This document shows, in pieces, positions 54,001-60,880 of a stretch of 64,000 bases of DNA (the first letter of the stretch is position 1; each line of letters opens with the position of its first letter). Under the pieces are notes generated by a model that did not search any database, was not told where the DNA came from, and was given only the letters and a program-made list of their open reading frames with translations. The position numbers were made by a program, and so were the translations under genes. Origin of the DNA: an uncultured Pedosphaera sp. (GTDB taxonomy: Bacteria > Verrucomicrobiota > Verrucomicrobiia > Limisphaerales > Pedosphaeraceae); contig CAIXFN010000014.1 in assembly GCA_903918755.1 (NCBI GenBank), forward strand, positions 186,001 to 250,000, read 5' to 3'.

Positions 54001-55193
54001 AAACCGATGGCATCGTCACCGCGACACTACAGCTTGCTGATGGCGGCACAAATCTCGGAACGGTTTCTTTTGTCTTCAACCTGCCCCGGACAAATCAATT
54101 TGCTAATCCCGGCGGAATTCTGATCCCGGATAGCGGTCCTGCCGCGCCTTATCCCTCGACCATCGTGGTTTCTGGCGCCACCGGGTTGGTGAGTCACGTC
54201 AGTGTGACCCTGTCCGGCGTCAGTCACTTGTTCCCGGATGACATCAATGCCCTTTTGGTGGGGCCTGATGGTCGCTCGGCACTCTTGATGTCCGGTTCCG
54301 GCGGCGGGCACAGCATCAGCAATCTCACCCTTACATTTGACGATTTTGCTTCCGCGACTCTGCCGAGTGCGACGCAAATTCTCTCCGGCACGTATCAACC
54401 TTCGGATAATGCTCCCACCCGGAACCTGGCTTATCCTGCCCCGTCTCGGCCTTATGGCGCCCTATTGACCGGGTTTAACGGAATTAGTCCCAATGGCAAT
54501 TGGCAATTGTTTGTCTTTGATAGCGCGGCCGGGGACGCTGGATATATTGCTGGAGGCTGGAGTTTGAATTTGACCACGGTTAATACCCTTAACCCGGTCG
54601 CGGATCTCGGGGTGACCATGACGGTGGCGCCTGCGGTCAATTTGTATGCGGGTATCACCACCTTTGCTTATGTGGTCACCGCCACCAATGCCGGACCGGC
54701 CAACGCGACCGGCGTGACCATCAGCGACCGGCTACCGGTGGGCCTGAATTTGATTTCGGCTGTCGCCTCCCAAGGCACGGTTTCCAATATCGAGGGGGTC
54801 ATCACTGCCAATCTCGGAAATATTTACGCGCAGAGCAATGCCACCTTTACGATCACCGTTACAGCGGCCAATCCCGGCACGTTTGTCAATTCCGCTTCTA
54901 TTGCCGGTACCTCCACGGATTTGAATCCCAGTAACAACCTGTCCCAGAAATCAGCGATCGTGAATGGATTCACTCCTTTCGATTTGACGGCGGGTGTGCT
55001 GGATGCAAATGGGGCATTTTCCCTCACGCTGACCGGCGGCATCGGGCAAACTTATGTGATTCAAGGCTCCAGCGATTTGATCACATGGACACCCTTGACC
55101 ACCGTCACTCTGACTTCCGCCAGTTACCGCTTCCTGGACACTAGTTCCACCGGCCTCAGCCAGCGATTCTACCGCGCCGTCTTTAATCCATGA
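48018..55193 (+). CDS. Giant secreted M36 (fungalysin-type) metallopeptidase with P-domains and DUF11 repeats
   Basis: 2391 residues from ATG 48018, chosen for the basic start MKKR and signal peptide (LVLVLAVFTTTALAQ). The FTP-like propeptide covers about 35-305. The M36 catalytic domain (about 315-733) carries H512-E513-H-T-H516 in DVILHEHTHGLSNRL and the third zinc ligand E539 in GMGEGWSD. A first proprotein-convertase P-domain (about 852-1001) follows, then DUF11 x3, composite module 1 (P-domain), DUF11 x2, composite module 2, DUF11 x1, and a C-terminal FYR-type module. M36 enzymes degrade extracellular proteins such as elastin or collagen; P and DUF11 domains may attach it to the surface. 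It is far longer than typical members. Confidence 0.92.
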   Translation: MKKRIFGLGPVTRGFTSLVLVLAVFTTTALAQVAPKRATLPNFDSRLTKSPGPAELAGDARSALLALQSTIPGVQVEVDPLTKTPKFIHSTQGFLTGPNGQALNFLPGAIGQTSGGNDAYQAIRGFLNDHQGLFGFTAEILTNATTKRDSVGAHNGLRTVVWQQQLDGIPVYSAILIGNVTKNGQIVSLASQFIANAATKADAGNLNRAAILFQPPVDTIGAVKAAFQNLGDVSVGDEAILTGNVQGEGYEVVQLAGAGVAYARKVWVPMSSEALRLGWEVVLTSPKYHEMFLEVIDAENGSLIRRQSLTEYVSDATYRVFTSHSPAPYSPGTPTPTAFQAPLVARDLITTNAYSLVASPNGWINDGVNETLGNNTDARLDRNGDGQPDGPRPQGNPNRVFDFAQDLTLAPINYTNASITQLFYWCNVYHDVLYSLGFTEAAGNFQTDNFGRGGLGGDAVQANCQAGADVGQADNSNFFTPPDGLPGVMNMFDFSGPNPRRDGSLDADVILHEHTHGLSNRLVGGGTGISALQTRGMGEGWSDFMAACLLSKPGEDPDATYQGGPYVSYLIGGSGFTANYYYGIRRYPNSTDLGKSPLTFKDLDPAQASPHTGVPLSPLFSPFDPTSANEFHNAGEVWCETLWEARANLVHKLGGAAGNQTIMQLVVDGMKLGPSDPTFLDARDAIILADQVDNAGANFTELWKAFAKRGMGFNAVSPNSSSTTGIIENYELPGLIVLSTTLSGGNGNGIIDNNECNNLQIILRNSGAAPATDVSGRLTSLTPGAVVSQPVSTYPNMASGGRAVNSVPFKLSTTPDFVCGTPINFAFVVKSDQDTRTNFFQLTSGTAGSPIRYDNPNSYSIPDGNPAGVSSPVTVSGFSGGVGKISVALNINHTYDADLTLELIAPDGTSVILSSQNGGSGNNYGTGCQDTSRTIFDDASQVAISSAKPPFVGTFAPDHPLAVYNGKSGATVNGVWQLHIVDGFQGDVGTLNCWTLLLSPALCTDGGGTCAGVDLSLGMTGEPSPITLGASVTYHIAITNNGPQVAKGVTMNQTLPPGAIFVSASSSQGSIAPSSGGITASFGTLNPGDSVQIVEVITPTSTGTAFSTATVGGSVTENDPSNNSATVGVVVNPTFTDLAIGLSASPNPAPNGSPIIYSVSVTNFGPYRATAVYVTNTLPAGVILNSINPSQGTFTLAGNSVVCNLGGLASGASALVAISVTPTNLGNITASATVANLAQIDPIPGNNSASLLVIVNPAADLGVVMTGSPSSVIVRSNLSYAILVNNRGPNAAAGVTLTDPLPAGVRLLSVTSSQGTIVTNANSLTFNLGALSSGGSATAAIVVAATNINVLTNVVTVSSSQGDPNLGDNTAAVITQVANRFTNIVAAGSSLVAESTLPPNGAIDLGETVTVGLRLQNIGNVPNGNLVATLLPTGGVTAPSAAQSFGVLNPGGLAKTKNFSFTASGVSGGILTATLQLQDGTNNLGTVQYAFPLPTVSQFANTTDIIIPDHGPATPYPSSITVSGITGLVGHVAVTLTNLNHSYPSDVDILLVSPGGQNILLASHAGDGNYPLTNVSLTFDDAATLSLPAANQIFSGTYKPTQYGAATLPPSAPASPYDTVLSTLNGGNANGKWSLYVVDESPGDSGSILGGWSLAITAIQPLNQVADLALSASATPNPVLVASNLTTTFVISNRGPNTATGLAFSNTLPSGVSFISGSSAQGNVLNNGGSLYCIFTNSLAAGSAATVTVIASPTVAGSLTNIASIGGNEIDLNLTNNLVNLVTIATPASADLSVSILTTNSVVVSSNLTYVVTATNSGPNSALAVVITNQLPASLTNVQFSANGGVVTNYGNLVVWNLGSLVPGGSAFITVQGNPADLGLITNSVSIGSSASDPVPGNNLASAITTVILASPTIAASGVELLAESAPANGVVDLGETVTVGLKLANIGSADTGNLTATLLPTGGVSPVTTSQNYGSLVRGGAAEEAPFTFTATSQTDGIVTATLQLADGGTNLGTVSFVFNLPRTNQFANPGGILIPDSGPAAPYPSTIVVSGATGLVSHVSVTLSGVSHLFPDDINALLVGPDGRSALLMSGSGGGHSISNLTLTFDDFASATLPSATQILSGTYQPSDNAPTRNLAYPAPSRPYGALLTGFNGISPNGNWQLFVFDSAAGDAGYIAGGWSLNLTTVNTLNPVADLGVTMTVAPAVNLYAGITTFAYVVTATNAGPANATGVTISDRLPVGLNLISAVASQGTVSNIEGVITANLGNIYAQSNATFTITVTAANPGTFVNSASIAGTSTDLNPSNNLSQKSAIVNGFTPFDLTAGVLDANGAFSLTLTGGIGQTYVIQGSSDLITWTPLTTVTLTSASYRFLDTSSTGLSQRFYRAVFNP
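52182..52997 (+). repeat. Composite module (Ig-like + P-domain), copy 1 in the M36 gene
   Basis: Encodes LVAESTLPPNGAIDLGETVTV, NLVATLLPTGGVTAPSA, LQLQDGTNNLG, TPYPSSITVSGITGLVGHV, LTFDDAATLSLP, SGTYKPTQYG and WSLYVVDESPGDSG. Homologous to 46129-46944 and 53771-54584. Confidence 0.85.
53771..54584 (+). repeat. Composite module (Ig-like + P-domain), copy 2 in the M36 gene
   Basis: Encodes LLAESAPANGVVDLGETVTV, NLTATLLPTGGVSPVT, LQLADGGTNLG, APYPSTIVVSGATGLVSHV, LTFDDFASATLP, SGTYQPSDN and WQLFVFDSAAGDAG. More diverged than copy 1. Confidence 0.85.
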
Positions 55194-55768
55194 TCGTTTT
55201 CGGGCTCACGGGTGGCATCGGTACGGGTAAAACCACCGCTGCCACTCGCTTGGTGGAATGGGGTATCCCCGTAATTGATTCCGACGTCATTGCCCGGCAA
55301 TTGGTTGAACCCGGTTGCCCGGCGCTGCAGACCATCGTTGAGCTGTTCGGAGAGGAAATGCTCGACTCCTCGGGTGCCTTGCGTCGCCACGCGCTCGCCC
55401 GCCGGGTCTTCGGGGATCCGGGCGCTCGGGCGCAATTGGAAGGAGTGTTGCATCCCCTAATCCGCGCAGCCTGGGGCCGCAAAGTCAGCGACTGGCGATC
55501 TCAGGGAGTGGACCGCGCGGTGGTGGTGATTCCGCTCCTATTCGAGACCGCGGCGGAAGCTCAATTTGATGTCACCATTTGCACCGCCTGCAAACTCGCC
55601 ACACAGCACCAGCGGCTCTTGGAACGGGGTTGGGACGAGGCCCAAATCTTGGGAAGATTGCAGGCGCAATGGCCGTTGGAGAAAAAAATGGAGCGCGCGC
55701 GCTATGTGATTTGGGCGGAAGGTCCCCTGGCGGTGCTGGAGGCGCAGCTACGACGTGTTCTTCCTTGA
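55190..55768 (+). CDS. coaE: Dephospho-CoA kinase
   Basis: 192 residues, the usual CoaE length. The P-loop is LTGGIGTGKTTAA (6-18, Lys14). DSDVIARQL is the conserved Asp-containing CoA-binding segment, and HPLIRAAW and VVVIPLLFE are further CoaE motifs. It phosphorylates the 3'-OH of dephospho-CoA with ATP, the last step of CoA biosynthesis. It starts inside the M36 stop (ATGA overlap), an odd coupling of a housekeeping enzyme to a secreted protease. The stop is only 3 bases from the stop of the convergent glgB gene. Confidence 0.95.
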   Translation: MIVFGLTGGIGTGKTTAATRLVEWGIPVIDSDVIARQLVEPGCPALQTIVELFGEEMLDSSGALRRHALARRVFGDPGARAQLEGVLHPLIRAAWGRKVSDWRSQGVDRAVVVIPLLFETAAEAQFDVTICTACKLATQHQRLLERGWDEAQILGRLQAQWPLEKKMERARYVIWAEGPLAVLEAQLRRVLP

Positions 55769-55771
55769 CGG

Positions 55772-57967
55772 TCAGACGGGTTGGAACACCACCACTGAGA
55801 GCGGCGGCAGGGTAAATGTGGCCGAGCACGGCTGGTTGTGGACGTGATAATTCTCCGTGTCAACGCCCCCCAGATTGCCGGTATTGGAACCCCCGTATAA
55901 CTCAGCGTCGCTGTTGAGGATTTCCCGCCAGTGTCCGGGGCGGGGCAGTCCAATGCGGTAACTGGGGCGGACGACCGGCGTGAGATTCATGATTACCACG
56001 ACTTCGCTGGTATGATCGGCCGTGCGCCGGCCGAACGAAAGCACGCTGTTAGCTTGATCCGCACAGTCAATCCAATAGAACCCCTTGGGATCATAGGCGG
56101 CATCCCAGAGGGCCGGAGTGTTGCGGTAGAATTCGTTCAAATCCGCTACGAAACGCTGAGCGCCGCGATGAAAGGGCCCTTGGTCCAGCAGCTCCCAGGC
56201 GAGACCGGCGTTGGCATTCCATTCGGAAACCTGGCCGAATTCGCAACCCATGAACAGGAGGGGTTTTCCGGGGAAGAGCCATTGATAGGCCAGTAAAGCC
56301 CGAAGATTCGCAAATTTCCGCCAGTCATCCCCGGGCATTTTGCCCAGCAGTGAGCGCTTGCCATGGACGACCTCATCATGGGACAGCGGCAGGATGAAAT
56401 TTTCGTTATAATGATACAGCATCGCGAACGTGAGATCGTTCTGGTGATAGGGGCGGTAGATGGGATCACGGCTGAAATACCCCAGCGTGTCATGCATCCA
56501 GCCCATGTTCCACTTTAGCGTGAAACCCAGGCCGCCCAGATAAGGCGGACGGGTCACCATCGGCCATGCCGTGGACTCTTCGGCGATGGTCATCACTCCC
56601 GGAAACTGGGTGTGCGTGAGATAATTGAATTGTTTGATGAATTCGATGGCCTCCAGATTTTCCCTTCCCCCGTGCCGGTTGGGGATCCATTGACCTTCCG
56701 CCCGGGAATAATCCAGGTAGAGCATGGAGGCCACCGCATCCACGCGGAGCCCATCGATGTGGAAACGCTCGCACCAAAACAGGGCGTTGGCGGTGAGGAA
56801 ATTGCAAACTTCGTGGCGACCGTAGTTGAAAATCAGCGTGCCCCAATCCTGGTGGGCTCCCTGGCGGGGATCCTCGTGTTCATACAGGGCGGTGCCGTCG
56901 AAGCGGGCCAGCGCCCATTCATCGCGGGGAAAATGGGCTGGAACCCAATCGATAATGACGCCGATGCCCGCGGCGTGGAGGGCGTTGACCAGGAATTGGA
57001 AATCATCGGGGGTGCCGTAGCGTTCCGTCGGAGAATAGAAGCCGGTGACCTGGTAACCCCAGGAAGGGTAGAAGGCATGTTCCGACACCGGCAGAAACTC
57101 CACGTGGGTGAATCCCATTTCCTGGATGTAAGGAATCAGCAGACCGGCCAGTTCCCGATAACTGAAGGATTCGGCGGCCGACTTCTTTTTCCACGAGCCG
57201 AGGTGTACCTCATAAATGCTAGTAGGAGACCGGAGGGCGTCGTTTTTGCCGCGGCGATCCAGCCAGGCTTGGTCCGTCCAGGTGAATTTCTGGTTGTTCC
57301 ACACGATCGAGGCATTCTTGGGCGCGGATTCAAAGAAGAAACCGTAAGGATCGGTCTTCAAGCTGATGCCCCCCTGCAGTCCTTGCACTTCAAATTTGTA
57401 ATGGGCGCCTTCCCCGATGCCCGGCACAAAGATCTCCCAGACTCCGGAGGCCCCCAGCAGTCGCAGCGGATGGTAGCGACCATCCCAACCGTTGAAATCA
57501 CCCACCACACTCACACGCCTGGCGTTCGGAGCCCAGACGGCAAAACTGGTGCCGGGCACGCCATCAATCACGCGCAATTGGGCCCCAAGTTTCTCATAGA
57601 TGCGGTGCTCCTCGCCTTTGCCAAAGAGGTAAAGATCGGTTTCCCCGAGCGTCGGCAGGAAGGAATAGGCATCCCGGGTGGTGCGCACCTGGCCCTGGTA
57701 ATCCGTGATCACCAGGTCGTATGCGTAAACTTTGCGGGCGGTTTTCGTGACCCCTTCATAAAGCCCGGCGGGATCCAGACGCTTAAGCGTGAAGGCCGGT
57801 TTGTCCTTCTCCAGCGTCGGGCGCACCTCCACCTTGGCGGCATTCGGCAGAAAAGCCCGGACCACCAGGCCGGAGCCGTCACCCAAAGGATGCATGCCGA
57901 GCAATTGGTGCGGGGAGCGGTGAGTGACCTGGGTCAGACTTTGCTTTTCTTCAGGGGTCAGGAGCAT
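55772..57967 (-). CDS. glgB: 1,4-alpha-glucan branching enzyme (GH13_9)
   Basis: 731 residues, full length. N-terminal CBM48 modules (one about 20-115, one about 130-230, with VSVVGDFNGWDG) precede the GH13 catalytic barrel. Nucleophile Asp410 (HIDGLRVDAVASMLYLDYS), acid/base Glu463 (IAEESTAW) and transition-state Asp531 (LPLSHDEVVHGKRSL) are all present at the spacing of the E. coli enzyme. It makes alpha-1,6 branches in glycogen. No other glycogen gene is in the window. It is transcribed against coaE with a 3-base gap and without an obvious terminator between them. Confidence 0.97.
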   Translation of the reverse strand: MLLTPEEKQSLTQVTHRSPHQLLGMHPLGDGSGLVVRAFLPNAAKVEVRPTLEKDKPAFTLKRLDPAGLYEGVTKTARKVYAYDLVITDYQGQVRTTRDAYSFLPTLGETDLYLFGKGEEHRIYEKLGAQLRVIDGVPGTSFAVWAPNARRVSVVGDFNGWDGRYHPLRLLGASGVWEIFVPGIGEGAHYKFEVQGLQGGISLKTDPYGFFFESAPKNASIVWNNQKFTWTDQAWLDRRGKNDALRSPTSIYEVHLGSWKKKSAAESFSYRELAGLLIPYIQEMGFTHVEFLPVSEHAFYPSWGYQVTGFYSPTERYGTPDDFQFLVNALHAAGIGVIIDWVPAHFPRDEWALARFDGTALYEHEDPRQGAHQDWGTLIFNYGRHEVCNFLTANALFWCERFHIDGLRVDAVASMLYLDYSRAEGQWIPNRHGGRENLEAIEFIKQFNYLTHTQFPGVMTIAEESTAWPMVTRPPYLGGLGFTLKWNMGWMHDTLGYFSRDPIYRPYHQNDLTFAMLYHYNENFILPLSHDEVVHGKRSLLGKMPGDDWRKFANLRALLAYQWLFPGKPLLFMGCEFGQVSEWNANAGLAWELLDQGPFHRGAQRFVADLNEFYRNTPALWDAAYDPKGFYWIDCADQANSVLSFGRRTADHTSEVVVIMNLTPVVRPSYRIGLPRPGHWREILNSDAELYGGSNTGNLGGVDTENYHVHNQPCSATFTLPPLSVVVFQPV

Positions 57968-58106
57968 TGCGAAAATGCTACCAAACGCCCCTTCTGAATG
58001 CCACGGAAAACTCTGCCTCGCCGCGTGGCGGTTGGCGGTCGGATGGCAAATCCGTGACAGGACGCCAGATACGAATTACGATGCGAAACCAGCGTGCCGG
58101 ACCACC

Positions 58107-58124
58107 AACCGGGCCTTCCCGGTT
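58107..58124 (+). other. Perfect 7-bp palindrome in the divergent glgB / FG-GAP interval
   Basis: AACCGGG (58107-58113) and CCCGGTT (58118-58124) flank a CCTT loop. It lies 26 bases before the chosen start at 58150 in the 182-base divergent interval, which shows no other clear site. Operator or leader hairpin are both possible. Confidence 0.35.
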
Positions 58125-58149
58125 TCCGCGAACGGACTTTGGGGTCGGG

Positions 58150-60549
58150 ATGGCCAGCAAAATGAAACCAGTATCCCAAAATGAACGGCCAGACCGCCCG
58201 CAAGGGCCGGGGGCACCGCGTCAGCGCCAGCCTCTGCCTGGTGCCGTGGTTGTGGTGGTGCTGGTCGTATTCTTTAGCGGATTGGCCGTGGTGGCGTTCA
58301 GGATTTTGGGTCGGCCGCCTGCCGGGGCCGCGACCTCCACGGCAGCGGCGGACGCCAAAGTGATTTCTCCGAAAATTTTTGAGCGTTACCACGCCCTGGA
58401 TGCCCGGCAACGCGAATGGGACCACACGGTGTGGGCGGATGAGACCCTGGCCGAGCAGCACGAGGAGGTGTTCGTGCAACTCTGGGATAAGTTAAACCGC
58501 GCCCCCGATCCTCTCGCGGTGTTGCTGGAGGTCGGTGTGGCGGAGGTTCGGTTGGGGGTGACCAATCGGGAACAGAATCTGGGGCATGGCGTGCAATCCG
58601 TCCAACTCGGCGAGCCGGCGCAAAGGCTCACCCAGACCGCCTGGCGGGAACGCCTGCAAGCATGGCGTCAGGACGGCTGGCGCTTGGAAAACTCGGAATG
58701 GCGCATGCGACAATTCACGCCGCCGACCAATTCCCAGCCGGCGACTTCGGTCATTGGCCTGGTCGGGGATGCGCTGAACACCGGCAGGAATCTGCGGGCA
58801 ATAGTCCGGGGCGACTTGCTGGTGAGTTGGCGGCCGGCGGGGGGGGAGGAGAGTCTGCCGCAACCGCTGCTGATCGACGCCACCCACTTGGAATTTCTCA
58901 GCCGGCCAGGGGAGACCGGATTCCGGGAACGTCAAAGCATCCCGGTTTCACCCGATCCCAAGTCATCTTACGTGGACCCCCTGATCGTTTACGATCTGGA
59001 CGGGGATGGTATCGATGAAATCATCCTCGCCTGCAAGAACCTGGTACTTCGGAACCAAAACGGTACGTTTGTTGCCCGGCCCCTGTGCGATCAGCCGCCG
59101 AAATTGTTGCATACAGGCGTGATCGCCGATTTCACCGGGGATGGGCTCCCGGATTTCCTCTGTGCCGATCGCGAAGGTTTGTTGTTGTTCGTCGGCCAGC
59201 CCGGTGGCCGGTTTCCTGATCCCGGTCGACGCGTCTGGCGAAGTCCCGGGCCCTTGAAGTTTGTGGAGGTGTTGACGGCGGGTGATTGCAATGGCGATGG
59301 CAGCCTGGATGTGTGGTTGGCGCAATACAAGGTGCCGCATGTGCGGGGTCAGATGCCCACGCCGTACTACAATGCGAATGACGGTTATCCCTCCTTCCTG
59401 CTGGTGAACGACGGAGCGGGAAATTTTCGCGACGCCACCGAGTCGGCGGGCCTGGCGGCCAAACGATTCCGGCGATCCTACAGCGCTTCGTTTGTGGACT
59501 TCAATGGGGATGGCCGGCAGGACCTCCTGATCATCAGCGATTTTGCGGGCGTGGATTTGTACCGCAACGATGGGGGCGGCCATTTCACCGATGTGACGAC
59601 TGCGCAGGTGGATGAGCCGCATCTTTTTGGAATGGCGCATGCGTTGGCGGATTTCGATGGCGACGGTCAATTGGATCTTTTGGCAATCGGAATGAACTCG
59701 CCGGCCGCCGAGCGTCTCGATCATCTGGGCTTGGGGCCGCGCGAACGTCCTGATTACCAGGCGATGCGCCGCATCATGACCGCAGGGAACCGGCTCTACC
59801 TTGGGCGTGAAGGTGGCTTCCACCGGTCACCGGACCATGCGCAAATCGCCCATACCGGCTGGTCGTGGGGGGTGACCGCACTGGATTTTGACAATAGTGG
59901 TTCGTTGGCGCTTTACATCGCCGCCGGACACGAGAGCAAGGGGTCGGTGCGCGATTATGAGGCGCGTTTCTGGCAGCACGACATTTATGCCGGAAATTCA
60001 GCGGATGACCCCGCCACGGAAATGTTCTTTGGAGCGGAAAACCTCGCCCGGGGGGCGGGATCATACGGGGGTTATTACCAGAACCAGTTCTTCCTGCACC
60101 ACGCCAATGCCGGCTTCCAGGAAGTGGGCTACCTGCTGGGTCTGGCCCCGCGGGCGGATTCGCGCAATGTCGTGAGTGCGGACCTGAATGGGGACGGCAG
60201 GCTGGACTTGGCATTCATCACCGTGGACCCGACCTTCCAGCACCAGGTTTTGCATTTGCTCGAGAATCGCCTGCCGGAGATGGGAAATTGGATCGGATTC
60301 CGATTGCGGGAGGAGGGCGGGGGATATTCACCCGTCGGCGCGCGCGTGACCATCACGACCTCCAATGGCCAACAAACCCGGTGGCTGGTGCTCGGCGATT
60401 CCTTCCGTTCCCAACACCCCCCCGTGGCCCATTTCGGCTTGGGGAAAGAGACCAGTGTTCGAAGCGTGGAAATCCACTGGCCCAATGGTCAAACCCGCAC
60501 CCTCAACCAGCCCGCGATCAACCAATATCATGCGGTCAAAGCGCGGTGA
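58150..60549 (+). CDS. Membrane-anchored FG-GAP/VCBS repeat protein with ASPIC/UnbV C-terminus
   Basis: 799 residues from ATG 58150; the start is uncertain and ATG 58162 is also possible. The frame is open upstream, but that part reads into the divergent promoter interval. A basic, Pro/Gln-rich N-terminus precedes one membrane helix (AVVVVVLVVFFSGLAVVAFRIL). The region to about 265 is without known motifs. FG-GAP-like Ca-binding repeats follow: DLDGDGIDEIILA, DFTGDGLPDFLCA, DCNGDGSLDVWLA, DFNGDGRQDLLII, DFDGDGQLDLLAI and DLNGDGRLDLAFI. The last 90 residues are the ASPIC/UnbV domain (GARVTITTSNGQQTRWLV ... HFGLGKETSVRSVEIHWPNGQTRTL). Probably a surface protein binding calcium; partner unknown. 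Confidence 0.87.
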   Translation: MASKMKPVSQNERPDRPQGPGAPRQRQPLPGAVVVVVLVVFFSGLAVVAFRILGRPPAGAATSTAAADAKVISPKIFERYHALDARQREWDHTVWADETLAEQHEEVFVQLWDKLNRAPDPLAVLLEVGVAEVRLGVTNREQNLGHGVQSVQLGEPAQRLTQTAWRERLQAWRQDGWRLENSEWRMRQFTPPTNSQPATSVIGLVGDALNTGRNLRAIVRGDLLVSWRPAGGEESLPQPLLIDATHLEFLSRPGETGFRERQSIPVSPDPKSSYVDPLIVYDLDGDGIDEIILACKNLVLRNQNGTFVARPLCDQPPKLLHTGVIADFTGDGLPDFLCADREGLLLFVGQPGGRFPDPGRRVWRSPGPLKFVEVLTAGDCNGDGSLDVWLAQYKVPHVRGQMPTPYYNANDGYPSFLLVNDGAGNFRDATESAGLAAKRFRRSYSASFVDFNGDGRQDLLIISDFAGVDLYRNDGGGHFTDVTTAQVDEPHLFGMAHALADFDGDGQLDLLAIGMNSPAAERLDHLGLGPRERPDYQAMRRIMTAGNRLYLGREGGFHRSPDHAQIAHTGWSWGVTALDFDNSGSLALYIAAGHESKGSVRDYEARFWQHDIYAGNSADDPATEMFFGAENLARGAGSYGGYYQNQFFLHHANAGFQEVGYLLGLAPRADSRNVVSADLNGDGRLDLAFITVDPTFQHQVLHLLENRLPEMGNWIGFRLREEGGGYSPVGARVTITTSNGQQTRWLVLGDSFRSQHPPVAHFGLGKETSVRSVEIHWPNGQTRTLNQPAINQYHAVKAR

Positions 60550-60812
60550 CCGAGGTATTGAAACCAGATTTCGCGGCGGCCCGGACATTTCTGGAGCGCT
60601 GGTGTTTTCTCAAGGACGGCGCCGTGACTTTCTTGGGAGCGTTCGTTTGTGCTAATCATCCGGGGGATCAACTTAGCTTTCGCAGCCGCGTCCATGGCTA
60701 TATGGATGTGCCGCAGCAGATCGCACAGGACAAGCAGGTGATCATCGCGCTCAAGCCGGGAGCGCATATTGCCATTCGCAATCCGGGGCGATCTGCCCTA
60801 CTAAAAAGCTGA
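60546..60812 (+). CDS. Small protein of unknown function, 88 residues (GTG start)
   Basis: It starts at GTG 60546, overlapping the stop of the preceding gene (GTGA), and ends with TGA 60812. The sequence (VTEVLKPDFAAARTFLERW ... GDQLSFRSRVHGYMDVPQQIAQDK ... PGAHIAIRNPG) has normal composition and no membrane segment or signal peptide. No family is recognised. The coupled start is the main reason to believe it. The in-frame extension to 60288 lies inside the FG-GAP gene and is rejected. Confidence 0.55.
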   Translation: MTEVLKPDFAAARTFLERWCFLKDGAVTFLGAFVCANHPGDQLSFRSRVHGYMDVPQQIAQDKQVIIALKPGAHIAIRNPGRSALLKS

Positions 60813-60880
60813 CTTGACTCCCGCCTTGACGAATACCAGACACCCTTTGAGAATCGTCAAAGATCAATCTACCTATTTTT

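Noticed and set aside
30644-55193. PEP-CTERM or LPXTG sorting tails on the large secreted proteins
   Set aside because: None of the five proteins ends with a motif, hydrophobic helix and basic tail; four end with a folded-looking FYR-type module.
60288-60545. Upstream extension of the small 88-residue protein
   Set aside because: This part lies inside the UnbV domain of the preceding gene in another frame; the GTGA start explains the frame better.
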